Shown: one piece after another, positions 54,387-63,920 of the stretch
How the letters are laid out: the number at the start of each line of letters is the position of its first letter
Position numbering within the stretch: position 1 is the stretch's first letter
Assembly (NCBI RefSeq): GCF_014646055.1
Contig: NZ_BMMS01000005.1
Location: 238,584 to 302,583 of the forward strand
DNA length: 64,000 nt
Direction of reading: 5' to 3'
DNA from: Wenjunlia tyrosinilytica
Lineage (GTDB): Bacteria > Actinomycetota > Actinomycetes > Streptomycetales > Streptomycetaceae
The notes under the pieces: model-generated
What the model was told of the DNA's origin: nothing
The model's input: the letters and a program-made list of their open reading frames with translations, nothing else
Database searches by the model: none
Program-made: the position numbers and the translations under genes

Positions 54387-55001
54387 TCACCCCGCCCGGT
54401 TGCGCCTGCGGGCCAGCTCGTCGGCCGGGTTGTGGCCGATCAGGGTCTCGCCGGTGTCCACCCGCTCACCGTGCAGCTGCGCCAGCGCGCCCTCGACCTC
54501 GCGCCACACCACGCCGACCGCGATGCCGAAGACACCCTGCCCGCCCTGGAGCAGGTCCACGACCTCGTCGGGAGACGTGCACTCGTACACGGTCGCGCCG
54601 TCGCACATCAGGGTCATACGGGCGAGGTCGGACAGTTCACGGGAGCGCAGGTGCTGCACGGCCGTTCGGATGTTCTGCAGCGACACACCGGTGTCCAGCA
54701 GCCGCTTGACGATCTTCAGGACGGCGACGTCGCGAAAGCTGTACAGGCGCTGGGTCCCCGAGCCGCCGGCCGCCCGGACACTGGGCTCGACCAGGCCGGT
54801 ACGGGCCCAGTAGTCCAACTGGCGGTAGGTGATCCCGGCCGCGGCGCACGCCGTGGGACCGCGGTAGCCGATGAGAGCGGGCTCCGGCTCCGGAACCGCC
54901 TGGACGGCCTCGTCCGCGGGCAGCCGGGGAGAGCTCTGCGCCAGGGGACCCCGGATCGGAAAAGCGCTTCCCGCGGCTGTGCCTTCGCCGGTGCTTCTCA
55001 C
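54387..55001 (-). CDS. MerR-family regulator (Rv1830-like)
   Basis: 204 residues. MerR HTH at ~45-110 (AGITYRQLDYWARTGLVEPS), followed by a helical region and a C-terminal domain. Order next to DUF151 and FtsR-like MerR matches mycobacterial Rv1828-Rv1830, so this is the Rv1830 counterpart. GTG 55001 has GGAGG upstream. Confidence 0.85.
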   Translation of the reverse strand: MRSTGEGTAAGSAFPIRGPLAQSSPRLPADEAVQAVPEPEPALIGYRGPTACAAAGITYRQLDYWARTGLVEPSVRAAGGSGTQRLYSFRDVAVLKIVKRLLDTGVSLQNIRTAVQHLRSRELSDLARMTLMCDGATVYECTSPDEVVDLLQGGQGVFGIAVGVVWREVEGALAQLHGERVDTGETLIGHNPADELARRRNRAG

Positions 55002-55226
55002 GCCGACCTCCGTCCGATCGAGTCCCCGAACGATCCTCTGGGGAACCCCCGCCCGCCCCCGTGGAGCGCCTCTGGCAGATGCTTCCGGGACCTTCCCTGA
55101 CGACGGTAGGCAGTCACTACGGGTGCGTCAACGATCGCCACACTCGGCACGCCGTGTGATATCCACCCCACGAGTGGTTTCACGTGACCACTCAACGGGT
55201 AAAGAGAGCCGGATGAGCGCCCGACC

Positions 55227-55700
55227 TCACTGGTTGCTGGTGCCGAAGTCCTCCGGCGAGATCTGGTCCAGGAACTCGCGGAACTTCTCCACCTCGTCCT
55301 CCTGCTCGTCCGGAATCGCGATCCCCGCGTCGTCGAGCACACCGTCGCTGCCGAAGATCGGCGTATTGGTGCGCAGGGCGAGCGCTATCGCGTCGGACGG
55401 CCGGGCGCTGACCTCGACACCGCTGGCGAACACCAGCTCCGCGTAGAAGACGCCCTCCCGCAGGTCGGTGATCCGGACCTCGGTGAGCTGCTGGCCGACC
55501 GCCTCCAGCACGTCCTTGAACAGGTCGTGCGTCAGGGGCCTGGCAGGGGTCATCCCCTGCTGGGCGAAGGCGATGGCGGTGGCCTCTCCGGGTCCGATCC
55601 AGATGGGCAGGTACCGATCGCCCCCCACTTCACGCAGGAGCACGATCGGCTGGTTGGAGGGCATCTCGACCCGGACGCCCACGACGTCGAGCTCGTTCAC
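55227..55700 (-). CDS. DUF151 bifunctional nuclease family protein
   Basis: 157 residues of the DUF151 family: NELDVVGVRVEMPSNQPIVLL and IWIGPGEATAIAFA. Distant relatives are reported as RNase/DNase bifunctional enzymes; this one lacks direct evidence. Located between two MerR genes in conserved order. GTG 55700. Confidence 0.9.
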   Translation of the reverse strand: MNELDVVGVRVEMPSNQPIVLLREVGGDRYLPIWIGPGEATAIAFAQQGMTPARPLTHDLFKDVLEAVGQQLTEVRITDLREGVFYAELVFASGVEVSARPSDAIALALRTNTPIFGSDGVLDDAGIAIPDEQEDEVEKFREFLDQISPEDFGTSNQ

Positions 55701-55792
55701 ACAGCAACCCTAGGCCGTGCCCGACGGGTTTGGGTAGTCGGGCCCTCGCCTTCGAGCCCTCCCACCGGTGCGGACACAGGGCCGGAGCGGGT

Positions 55793-56557
55793 TCAGAGCA
55801 TCCGTGCCCGCAGGCCCGATTGGACCAATGCGGCGTGCAGCCGGACCGACAGTGCGGCCAGATCGCGGGCCGTCGACTCCGCGTGAGCCCGGGTCTGGGG
55901 GTTGCGGTGGCGGCGCAGCGGGGCCACCACCTGCTCGACCAGGCCGACCTCCCGGTCGGCGCCGGCCTTGACCGCACGCAGGTGCCGCGGCTCCAGACCG
56001 AACCTGCCGAGGTCGGCGATGATCTTCGCCACATTGAGCGCGTCGGCGTCGTACCCGCCGTCGGAGCCCGGCGCCAGCAAGCCGTAGGACTCCCACTCCT
56101 CGAGGTCCTGCTCGCCGACCCCGACGGCGGCGACGAGCTCCGCGCGCCCCAGCCTGATCGGCCGGCCGCCCGCGTCGGCGGCGGGGTCGATCAGCTCCAG
56201 GCGCGCCTCGTCCACGGGCGAGCAGGACCGCCGGTCCGCGGGGGCGGGCAGCGGCACCGACTCCCCGCGGTCCAGCGCGTCCAGATGCTCGCGGATCACC
56301 TTGAGCGGGAGGTAGTGGTCGCGCTGCATCCGCAGCACGTAGGCGAGCCGGTCCACGTCCCTGGCGCTGAACTTGCGGTAGCCGGAGGGAGTGCGCTGCG
56401 GTTCGACGAGCCCCTCCGCCTCCAGGAACCTGATCTTGGAGATCGTGACCTCGGGGAACTCGTCACGCATCAGATTGAGCACCGCTCCGATGCTCAACAG
56501 CTGACGGTCCGCGGTCGCGGCGCCCTGTACGGCACCGCCTGCCGGTGTACGAAGCAT
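55793..56557 (-). CDS. ftsR: MerR-family FtsR-like regulator
   Basis: 254 residues. HTH near 30-65: LLSIGAVLNLMRDEFPEVTISKIRF (in family form), then GLVEPQRTPSGYRKFSARD. C-terminal domain as in FtsR of Corynebacterium and Rv1828, regulators linked to ftsZ expression. ATG 56557 matches the family start (MLRTP); GTG 56584 is possible. Symbol is by homology. Confidence 0.85.
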   Translation of the reverse strand: MLRTPAGGAVQGAATADRQLLSIGAVLNLMRDEFPEVTISKIRFLEAEGLVEPQRTPSGYRKFSARDVDRLAYVLRMQRDHYLPLKVIREHLDALDRGESVPLPAPADRRSCSPVDEARLELIDPAADAGGRPIRLGRAELVAAVGVGEQDLEEWESYGLLAPGSDGGYDADALNVAKIIADLGRFGLEPRHLRAVKAGADREVGLVEQVVAPLRRHRNPQTRAHAESTARDLAALSVRLHAALVQSGLRARML

Positions 56558-56626
56558 GCCCGTCCCAGTCCTCTCACGCTCCACCCGCCGAGCACCGCCC
56601 GCCGCCGCAGTCCCCGGGCGCCGCCG

Positions 56627-57484
56627 CTACGCGGCTCCCCAGTGGCTGGCGTAGAAGACCAGCCGGTACTTGCCGATCTGGACCTCGTCGCCGTTGACCA
56701 GGGGCGTCGAGTCGATGCGCTCACGGTTGACATACGTGCCGTTGAGGCTGCCGACGTCGGTCACCGTGAAGCCCTGGTCGCTGCGCCGGAACTCCACATG
56801 CCGGCGCGAGACCGTGACGTCGTCGAGGAAGATGTCGCTCTCAGGGTGGCGGCCCGCCGTGGTGACGTCGCCGTCCAGCAGGAACCGGCTGCCGGAGTTG
56901 GGACCGCGGCGCACGATCAGCAACGCGGAGCCCTGCGGGAGCGCGTCCACTGCGGCCTGGGCCTCCGGGGACAGCGACGGCAGCCCCTGGCCCTCGCCCT
57001 CGTGGGCCTCGAGCCCCGAGATCGAGATCGTCGAGGTCGTCTCCGAGGGGCGCTCGGAGGGGGTCCCCGGCCGCAGAGGAGCGCCGCAGTTGGAGCAGAA
57101 GCGGCTCGCCTGCGGATTGCGGTGGCCGCACCTGGTACAGACCGGCATGGATTCGGCCTCCTGCCGCGACTGGCCCGCGTGGGACGCATGCGGGTCGGAG
57201 GCAAACCCTCCACCCGTAGTTGAGCTTGATGGTTCTTCGAAACCTATGCGTCCGGCACCGGCAGGGTCAACAGAACCCGCGCCGGGCCCGGCGGAAAAGT
57301 CACCACCTGGAGCAGTCGGCGGCTCACGGAAGAGCGGACGGCCCTCGCAGCCGTCCGAATCGCCTTCCGGAGCGCCCCGCATCCCGGGCACGGAGCCACC
57401 CTGCCCCCTGCCCGCCCGGTGCCGCGCGGAGCGGTCGTCATCGGACTGCCGGGACTTGCCGAACAACTTCGCAAACAACTTCAC
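56627..57484 (-). CDS. garA: FHA-domain protein, GarA/OdhI-like, with zinc ribbon
   Basis: 285 residues. A basic start (KLFAKLFGKSRQ), ~100 disordered residues, a zinc ribbon (CTRCGHRN...CSNCG) near 115-135, the phospho-acceptor ETTS (residue ~147), and a C-terminal FHA domain: GRHPESDIFLDDVTVSRRHVEF and SLNGTYVNRERID. In GarA/OdhI, phosphorylation of the ETT Thr by Ser/Thr kinases makes the FHA domain close on itself and stops inhibition of glutamate/2-oxoglutarate enzymes. The N-terminal extension and ribbon are added to the basic GarA of ~160 aa. GTG 57484 has AAGGGGAA upstream. Confidence 0.88.
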   Translation of the reverse strand: MKLFAKLFGKSRQSDDDRSARHRAGRGQGGSVPGMRGAPEGDSDGCEGRPLFREPPTAPGGDFSAGPGAGSVDPAGAGRIGFEEPSSSTTGGGFASDPHASHAGQSRQEAESMPVCTRCGHRNPQASRFCSNCGAPLRPGTPSERPSETTSTISISGLEAHEGEGQGLPSLSPEAQAAVDALPQGSALLIVRRGPNSGSRFLLDGDVTTAGRHPESDIFLDDVTVSRRHVEFRRSDQGFTVTDVGSLNGTYVNRERIDSTPLVNGDEVQIGKYRLVFYASHWGAA

Positions 57485-57647
57485 GGGCGATTCCCCTTGA
57501 AAGAAACAGACCCGCCCGTGGGGCAGGACGAACCCTCTTGGCCGGTCCACCGGCCAGTCACCAACGCCCGTCCCCGCGGGACGGGACCCCTCCGCGTACC
57601 GGGCACTGCCCCGGCCGGCGCCTTTTCGCCCAGCTCCACCCGATACC

Positions 57648-59105
57648 TCATTCCGGTGCCGAGCGAGCGTAGTCAGGCTTCTTCGCCTGCCGCAAGGCGC
57701 TCACGACGATCTTCTCACTGCGCGCAACCTCTACGGAGGCCTGCTCCTTCTCCATGCTCTGGACCACGCCGCCGGGGATGTTGAGAGCCGGCTCGAGGTC
57801 CTGCGGATTGCCGATCACCTTGAAGCGGTAAGGCTGCGAGACCCTGCGTCCGTCGATCTCGACGCCGCCGGACTTGAGGTCGTCGGAGAAGAAGGTGTCC
57901 GCCACGACGCGCACGTCGTTGATCTGAATCGCCTCCGCCCCTGCGGCCCGCAGCTCCTGCAACGTGTCGAGAAGCATATCGGCACGAACGTGACCACCCG
58001 CATCGTTGATCGTCAAAGTGATGCCCGGTCCCTGCGCCGCCACACTTCCGGCGAGCACACCGAGTTCGTTCGCCTTCTTCTGCGACTGCTTGCGGGCCGC
58101 GGCGGCCTGGTTGGAGCTGTTCTCCAGCTCCGTGCGCTGGCTCTCCAGATCGCGCTTGTCCTCGCCGAGCCGCTGGTTCCTGCTGTCGAGCTCGTCGAGG
58201 ATGCGGACGAGGTCCTCCTGGCGGGCGCCGCGCAGCCGGCTCTGATCGCTGGTGGTGCGCACCTGGATGGCGAGGCCGAGGCCGAGGGCGAAGAGCAGCA
58301 GGGCGACGATGAACTGCGCCCGTGAAAGCCGCGGCGGCCACAGCGCCGCGGCGAGCCGCTGCCGCCCGGTGCGCTGGGGCGCGGGGGCGGCCGCGCGGGT
58401 GGGTGCGGTCGCGGGGGCGGGAGCGGCGGCGGCGGGCGGAACACGGTCCTCGGAGGGCCCGGCTCCGGAGGCAGCGGCCGCAGAGGCGGCCCGCCCGGAG
58501 ACACCGGTCTTGGGAGGTGCGGTCCGGGGAGTCCGGGCCCCGGGGGCGCCGACGTCCGAAGCGGGCGCGCCGGGGGCCGGCGTCCCAGGGGTACGGCTTC
58601 GAGGAGTGGAGGGCCGACTGGGCCGGGGACCCCGGTCCCCGCGCTCCTCGGATCGGGCCGAGGGGTTCTGACGCTGCCCACTCGCGCCCTCGCGGCGCGC
58701 CGCCTCGCCCGGCCGCGGCCGGTCGGGGGACGGCCCGGTGACGGGAGTGCCACGGTCCGGAGCGGCTGGGCCCGGGCGTTCGGCGTTCACGCCCTCGCGG
58801 CCTGCCGGTCCGGACGGTCGGGGGTCGGCCGAGGGCTCGGGCCGGGCCGGGCCGGTCCCGAGAAAGCCGGTCCCCGAGGCCGTGGACCCGGAAGCCGCGG
58901 ACCCCGAGGCCGCAGACCCGGGGGCCGTAGACCCGGGGGCCGTGGGCCGGGCGGGACCAGGACCGGGAGTCCCCGTTCCCGCCGCCTTCGGCCCGCGCTC
59001 CTCGGCCTGCGACGCCACGTCCGGTCGGTCCTCGCTCGCATCCTCGCGGCGCGGCTGGTCCGGGCTCGGCGGGAGCGACGGGTTCTGTGCGTTTTCGTCG
59101 GTCAT
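57648..59105 (-). CDS. DUF881 membrane protein with long disordered arm
   Basis: 485 residues. Residues 1-~255 are Pro/Ala/Gly/Ser-rich and include five 15-bp-coded pentapeptides (APGST, APGSA, ASGSA...). A single helix (~265-285: SRAQFIVALLLFALGLGLA) is followed by a coiled coil (~300-340) and the DUF881 domain (GPGITLTINDAGG). Homologous to Rv1825, which is much shorter. Starts 4 bp after Sbp stop, so coupled. Role: divisome/cell-wall scaffolding is suspected for the family. Confidence 0.85.
   Translation of the reverse strand: MTDENAQNPSLPPSPDQPRREDASEDRPDVASQAEERGPKAAGTGTPGPGPARPTAPGSTAPGSAASGSAASGSTASGTGFLGTGPARPEPSADPRPSGPAGREGVNAERPGPAAPDRGTPVTGPSPDRPRPGEAARREGASGQRQNPSARSEERGDRGPRPSRPSTPRSRTPGTPAPGAPASDVGAPGARTPRTAPPKTGVSGRAASAAAASGAGPSEDRVPPAAAAPAPATAPTRAAAPAPQRTGRQRLAAALWPPRLSRAQFIVALLLFALGLGLAIQVRTTSDQSRLRGARQEDLVRILDELDSRNQRLGEDKRDLESQRTELENSSNQAAAARKQSQKKANELGVLAGSVAAQGPGITLTINDAGGHVRADMLLDTLQELRAAGAEAIQINDVRVVADTFFSDDLKSGGVEIDGRRVSQPYRFKVIGNPQDLEPALNIPGGVVQSMEKEQASVEVARSEKIVVSALRQAKKPDYARSAPE
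58870..58944. repeat. Five 15-bp tandem repeats in the DUF881 arm
   Basis: Units such as GACCCGGGGGCCGTA repeated in frame, coding xASGx/APGSx pentapeptides on the minus strand. Confidence 0.85.
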
Positions 59106-59109
59106 GCGC

Positions 59110-59442
59110 TCACGCCCGGAACACGTGGCGGCGGATCGCGGCCGCGTTGGAGAAGATGCGGATACCCAGGACGACGACCACGCCCGTCGACAGCTGCGAG
59201 CCGACGCCCAGCTTGTCGCCGAGGTACACGATCAGCGCGGCCACGACCACGTTGGACAGGAACGAGACCACGAAGACCTTGTCGTCGAAGATGCCGTCCA
59301 GCATCGCGCGCACACCGCCGAACACGGCGTCGAGCGCGGCCACCACGGCGATGGGCAGGTAGGGCTCGAAGGCATCCGGCACCACAGGCCGGACGACCAG
59401 TCCCACCACGACTCCCACGACGAGGCCCAGTACGGCGATCAC
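59110..59442 (-). CDS. sbp: Small basic protein (Sbp, DUF1290)
   Basis: 110 residues, three hydrophobic segments, DUF1290. LGLVVGVVVGLVVRPVVP at the start. Always found beside DUF881 genes in actinobacteria and firmicutes; function unknown. It overlaps the upstream DUF881 gene by 4 bp and is followed 4 bp later by the second. Confidence 0.92.
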   Translation of the reverse strand: MIAVLGLVVGVVVGLVVRPVVPDAFEPYLPIAVVAALDAVFGGVRAMLDGIFDDKVFVVSFLSNVVVAALIVYLGDKLGVGSQLSTGVVVVLGIRIFSNAAAIRRHVFRA

Positions 59443-60371
59443 GATGTGCCCTTTCCTGTCCCTGGTTCACTTGCTCCCGCGGCCCCGGCCTTGGGCGGCG
59501 GTGACGCCGAGCGCACGACGAGGCTCGGCGCGGCGGGCAGACGCAGCTCGCCCTGCGCCGAGATGCTCCACCGGATTTCGAAGTTCTCGTGCAGCGCCCG
59601 CAGATACCTGCCGTCGACACTGTCCTGGAACACGGTGCTCAGCCGCTGCCCGTCCCCGACCGCCAGCACCGTGTAGGGAGGCGGCAGCGGCTTGTTGTCG
59701 ACGAGTATGGCGTCGCCCGCCGCGCGGATCGCGGACAGGGCGGTCAGCCGCTGCCCGTTGATCGCGACGGCCTCCGCGCCGGACTGCCACAGGCCGTTCA
59801 CGATCCGCTGAAGATCACGGTCGCGCAGCCGCCCGGTGTCCGAGAAACTGGAGTTCTGCCGGGGACCGCCGCCCTGGCCCTGCTCGGCATCCTTGGCGTC
59901 GTCGAGGACGAGCTTCACACCCGGCCCGGTCACCGGGGTGGCTCCCGAGAGCAGCGACATCAGCTTGGTCTCGCTGTCCCCGCCGTGCGCCTTGAGAGCC
60001 CGGCTGCGGGACGTGTCCAGCCGCTTGCGCAGGCTCTGTACCTCACGCTGTGTGCGGTCCGCCTCCGCGGACGCCTTCTCGATGCGCTTGATCAGCGCTC
60101 CGCGCTCCTTGGCGAGCGTGGGAGCGGACTCCTGGGCCTGTGCGGCACCAAGGGTCACCACCAGCGCCGCGAGTATGAGCCCGCCGGCGAGACCGAGCTT
60201 GCCCCGCACTGTCCGCGGCAGCCGTGCAGTCCCCGTCTCCCCGCGCCTGGCGGCCGCCTCCGCGTAACCGTCGTCAAGGCTGTGGTCCATGACGTTGTTC
60301 AGCAGCGACATGGAGGCATCGGGACGCGACGGTCGCGACGGGGTGCTCCGGACGGGGTGCTGCTGCGGCAT
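59439..60371 (-). CDS. DUF881 membrane protein
   Basis: About 310 residues. Membrane helix near 55-80 (LGLAGGLILAALVVTLGAA), a coiled coil with KRIEKASAEADRTQREVQ, and the DUF881 domain ending in VVGDGQ-like segment. SLLNNVMDHSLDDGYAEAAA near residue 20 is a shared motif of this family. Start is ATG 60371 or 60380 with no clear SD. First gene of the DUF881-Sbp-DUF881 unit. Confidence 0.85.
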   Translation of the reverse strand: MPQQHPVRSTPSRPSRPDASMSLLNNVMDHSLDDGYAEAAARRGETGTARLPRTVRGKLGLAGGLILAALVVTLGAAQAQESAPTLAKERGALIKRIEKASAEADRTQREVQSLRKRLDTSRSRALKAHGGDSETKLMSLLSGATPVTGPGVKLVLDDAKDAEQGQGGGPRQNSSFSDTGRLRDRDLQRIVNGLWQSGAEAVAINGQRLTALSAIRAAGDAILVDNKPLPPPYTVLAVGDGQRLSTVFQDSVDGRYLRALHENFEIRWSISAQGELRLPAAPSLVVRSASPPPKAGAAGASEPGTGKGTS

Positions 60372-60457
60372 GCCGCACATCGTTGCACGTGGGCCGCAGT
60401 GCCCTCGAACGGGCCCTGCCGCAACCGTGGTTAGGGACCGGATCGTGACAATGGCAG

Positions 60458-60495
60458 CACCACGCTCCGGCACCGTCCGGTGCCGGAGCGTGGTG
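60458..60495 (-). terminator. Terminator of the nucleotidyltransferase gene
   Basis: Perfect 18-bp arms (60458-60475 and 60478-60495) with a 2-nt loop, past the stop at 60568 and before the DUF881 start. Confidence 0.75.
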
Positions 60496-60567
60496 ACGAG
60501 CCGTTCTCCGCTTCCACCGAGCTCCCGCGACCCGGGGCAATCAGCGGGAGTTGATCAACGTCCCGCG

Positions 60568-63063
60568 TCAACGTCCCGCGCTGTCGACCACCGTCGCCCA
60601 CTCGTCGAGCAGCGTCTGCGCGGAGGCATCGTCCGGGCCCTCGGCCCACAGATGTGTCACGGCCTCGGCCGGGTCCGGCAGGACCATGATCCAGCGCCCG
60701 TCGGCCTCCACGACCCGGACGCCGTCCGTGGTGTCCACGGAGCGGTCACCGGCCGCCTCCACCACCCGCCGCATCACCAGACCCTTGACCGCCCACGGGG
60801 TGGCCAGGTCACGGCGGTGCACATGCGCCCTCGGAATCCGGGCATCGATCTGACTGAGCGTCAACTGAGTACGTGACACCAGGCCGATCAGCCTCACGAA
60901 CGCAGCCGTGCCGTCGAAGACGCTGCTGAACTCGGGAACGATGAAGCCACCGCGCCCGTCGCCGCCGAAGATCGTGCCCTCTTCCTCCCCCACCCGGGTG
61001 AGGTCGTCGGGCGAGGTCGTCGTCCACTGCACCTGCGTACCGTGGTACGCCGCGACCTGCTCGGCGATACGCGTCGTGGTCACCGGCAGTGCCACCCTGC
61101 CGCTGCGGCGCTCGGCCGCGACCAGGTCGAGCAGGACCAGCAGCGCCCTGTCGTCCTCGACGATGCGGCCGCGCTCGTCCACGAGGGAGATCCGCTCGCC
61201 CACGGGGTCGAAGCGCACTCCGAAGGACGCCCGCGCCGACGACACCATCTCCCCGAGCCGGATCAGCGCCGAGCGGCGCTCGTCGCGGGTCTCGGTCGGC
61301 TTGGCCTCGTCGAGACCGGGATTGATCACGAGGGCGTCGACGCCGAGACGACCGAGAAGGCTGGGCAGGACAAGCCCGGCGCTGCCGTGCGCCGCGTCGA
61401 TGACGACCTTCAGTCCCGCCTCGGCGACCCCGGAGGTGTCAACCGCCCGCAGCACCGCGCCGGCGTAGGAGTCGAACACGCTGGAGGGGAAGGTCAGGTC
61501 GCCGATCTCGCCCGGGAACGCGCGCCGGTACTCCTGGCGTGCGTAGACCCGGTCGAGCTTGCGCTGACCGGCCTGGGACAGATCCGCGCCGCGCTGGTCG
61601 AAGAACATGATGTCGACCGAGTCCGGGACGCCCGGAGTGGTGCGGATCATGATGCCGCCCGCACTGCCTCGCGCCGTCTGCTGGCGGGCGACGGGCATCG
61701 GGACGTTCTCCAGGTCGCGTACATCGATCGCACTCGCCTGGAGAGCGGAGATCACGGCACGCTTGAGCGCACGCGCACCACGGGAGTGGTCACGGGCGGT
61801 GGTGACCGTCGAGCCCTTCTTCAACGTCGTGGCGTAGGCGCCGGCCAGTCGCACGGCGAGTTCCGGGGTGATCTCGACATTGAGGATTCCAGAGACCCCT
61901 CGGGCACCGAAGAGGTGCTCCTGGCCACGGGACTCCCAGATCACCGAGGTATTGACGAAGGCTCCGGCCTCGATGGTCTTGAACGGGTAGACCCGGACAT
62001 TGGCCGCGATGATCGACTCCTCGCCGATCAGGCACTCGTCGCCGATGACCGCGCCGTCCTCGATCCGGGCGGCCCGCATCACGTCGGTGTTCTTGCCGAT
62101 GACGCAGCCGCGCAGATTGCTGTGCTGGCCGACGTAGACGTTGTCGTGCACCACCGCCTTGTGCAGGAACGCACCGGACTTGACCACGACATTGCTGCCG
62201 AGGACGGTGTGCTCGCGGATCTCGACGCCCGCTTCCACCTTGGCGTAGTCACCGATGTACAGGGGTCCGCGCAGCACCGCCTCGGGGTCGACCTCAGCCC
62301 CCTCGGCGACCCATACACCGGGCGAGATCTCGAAGCCGTCGACGTCGACGTCGACCTTGCCCTCGAGCACGTCGGCCTGCGCCTTCACATAGCTCTCGTG
62401 CGTGCCCACGTCCTCCCAGTAGCCCTCGGCGATATAGCCGTAGATGGGCTTGCCTTCCTTCATCAGCTGCGGGAAGACGTCACCGGACCAGTCCACGGAC
62501 TCGTCGGCGGCCACGTAGTCGAAGACCTCGGGCTCCATCACATAGATGCCGGTGTTCACCGTGTCCGAGAAGACCTGGCCCCAGGTCGGCTTCTCCAGGA
62601 AGCGCTCCACCTTTCCTTCCTCGTCGACAATGGTGATGCCGAATTCCAAGGGATTGGGGACACGGGTGAGGCACACCGTGACCAGTCCGCCCTTTTCCCG
62701 GTGGAACCGGATCAGGTCGGTCAGGTCGAAATCGGTGAGGGCGTCACCGGAGATGACCAGGAAGGAGTCGTCCTTGAGCGCCTCTTCCGCGTTCTTGACA
62801 CTGCCGGCGGTGCCCAGGGGCTTTTCCTCGTTGGCATAGGTGAGGTCCATCCCCAATTCCTCACCGTCGCCGAAGTAATTGCGTACGAGTGAGGCGAGGA
62901 ACTGCACGGTGACCACGGTCTCGGTCAGCCCATGCCTTTTGAGCAGCCGTAGGACATGCTCCATGATCGGCCGGTTGGCGACCGGAAGAAGCGGCTTGGG
63001 CATACTCGAGGTCATCGGGCGAAGGCGGGTGCCTTCGCCTCCGGCCATCACGACGGCCTTCAT
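60568..63063 (-). CDS. Nucleotidyltransferase fused to phosphomannomutase-like domain
   Basis: 831 residues. The N-terminal ~235 are a sugar-1-phosphate nucleotidyltransferase ([23 protein letters not shown]), then a left-handed beta-helix (~250-370), then a phosphomannomutase/phosphoglucomutase-like module (~380-831). The catalytic Ser loop TASHNP is not present; instead [14 protein letters not shown] is found, so mutase activity is doubtful. Usually annotated as mannose-1-phosphate guanylyltransferase in Streptomyces. AGGAGGA precedes ATG 63063. Confidence 0.88.
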   Translation of the reverse strand: MKAVVMAGGEGTRLRPMTSSMPKPLLPVANRPIMEHVLRLLKRHGLTETVVTVQFLASLVRNYFGDGEELGMDLTYANEEKPLGTAGSVKNAEEALKDDSFLVISGDALTDFDLTDLIRFHREKGGLVTVCLTRVPNPLEFGITIVDEEGKVERFLEKPTWGQVFSDTVNTGIYVMEPEVFDYVAADESVDWSGDVFPQLMKEGKPIYGYIAEGYWEDVGTHESYVKAQADVLEGKVDVDVDGFEISPGVWVAEGAEVDPEAVLRGPLYIGDYAKVEAGVEIREHTVLGSNVVVKSGAFLHKAVVHDNVYVGQHSNLRGCVIGKNTDVMRAARIEDGAVIGDECLIGEESIIAANVRVYPFKTIEAGAFVNTSVIWESRGQEHLFGARGVSGILNVEITPELAVRLAGAYATTLKKGSTVTTARDHSRGARALKRAVISALQASAIDVRDLENVPMPVARQQTARGSAGGIMIRTTPGVPDSVDIMFFDQRGADLSQAGQRKLDRVYARQEYRRAFPGEIGDLTFPSSVFDSYAGAVLRAVDTSGVAEAGLKVVIDAAHGSAGLVLPSLLGRLGVDALVINPGLDEAKPTETRDERRSALIRLGEMVSSARASFGVRFDPVGERISLVDERGRIVEDDRALLVLLDLVAAERRSGRVALPVTTTRIAEQVAAYHGTQVQWTTTSPDDLTRVGEEEGTIFGGDGRGGFIVPEFSSVFDGTAAFVRLIGLVSRTQLTLSQIDARIPRAHVHRRDLATPWAVKGLVMRRVVEAAGDRSVDTTDGVRVVEADGRWIMVLPDPAEAVTHLWAEGPDDASAQTLLDEWATVVDSAGR

Positions 63064-63194
63064 GTCGGAAGCGTCCTCCTTGAAGAGACGGCTGGCTGGC
63101 CGACCTTGTCCGTTACGGACGGGCCCGGTGAGGTGATCCACTCACGGGCACCCGGCACGCTTCCGTCGGGGGGACGGGCTCGCCGGGAGCGGGC

Positions 63195-63803
63195 TCAGTC
63201 GGCCGCGGCATCCGCGCGAGAGATTCGGCGGACCTGCACCACGTAAAGGATCCCTGCCCACCAGTACAGAGTTGTACCCCATCCGGCGAACGCCCATCCG
63301 AAAATCGCAGCCAGTTCGGCCGGCCAACCGGATCCGTCGCTGAGAAGGAGTAGAGGGAAGGCGTACATGAGGTTGAAGGTGGCCGCCTTGCCGATGAAGT
63401 TCACCTGCAACGGTCCGTAACCGTGGCGCGACAGGATCACCAGCATGACGCCGAGGAGGAGCTCGCGGGCCAGGAGGAGAGCGGTGATCCACCACGGCAG
63501 GATCTCGCGCCAGGTGAGGCCCACGAGGGTCGAGAGGATGTAGAGGCGGTCGGCGGCCGGATCCAGGACCCGGCCGAGGTTGCTCACCTGGTTCCACCGG
63601 CGGGCGAGCTTGCCGTCCAGGTAGTCGCTGATCCCGCTCAGTGCCAGGACCAGCAGCGCCCAGCCGTCGCAGTTGGGCCCGCCGAACTCCGGACGGAGGA
63701 TGAGCCACAGGAACAGCGGCACCCCGAGGAGACGCGCCATGCTGAGAACGTTGGGGATGGTGAGGACACGGTCGGTCTGCACCCGTGTCTCCTGAACCTC
63801 CAC
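63195..63803 (-). CDS. CDP-alcohol phosphatidyltransferase (PgsA-like)
   Basis: 202 residues, several helices. Family motif DGKLAR...GRVLDPAADR is present (D-G-x2-A-R-x8-G-x3-D-x3-D). Makes a phospholipid head-group ester from CDP-diacylglycerol, probably phosphatidylglycerophosphate or a related lipid; corresponds to Rv1822 (PgsA2). GTG 63803 has AGGAGG upstream. Confidence 0.9.
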   Translation of the reverse strand: MEVQETRVQTDRVLTIPNVLSMARLLGVPLFLWLILRPEFGGPNCDGWALLVLALSGISDYLDGKLARRWNQVSNLGRVLDPAADRLYILSTLVGLTWREILPWWITALLLARELLLGVMLVILSRHGYGPLQVNFIGKAATFNLMYAFPLLLLSDGSGWPAELAAIFGWAFAGWGTTLYWWAGILYVVQVRRISRADAAAD

Positions 63804-63870
63804 CCGAGGGGCCTCCTGTTACAACGGGCTGACGATGCCCCCTGACCCTACCCGACGGGCAAAAACACAA

Positions 63871-63910
63871 AGAGGCTGGGTACTCGCCCGAAGACGAGTA
63901 CCCAGCCTCT
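63871..63910 (-). terminator. rRNA operon terminator
   Basis: Perfect 16-bp arms (63871-63886, 63895-63910) around an 8-nt loop, with a T-rich run after it when read on the minus strand (63858-63870). It follows 5S rRNA. Confidence 0.9.
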
Positions 63911-63920
63911 GTCAAATTTT

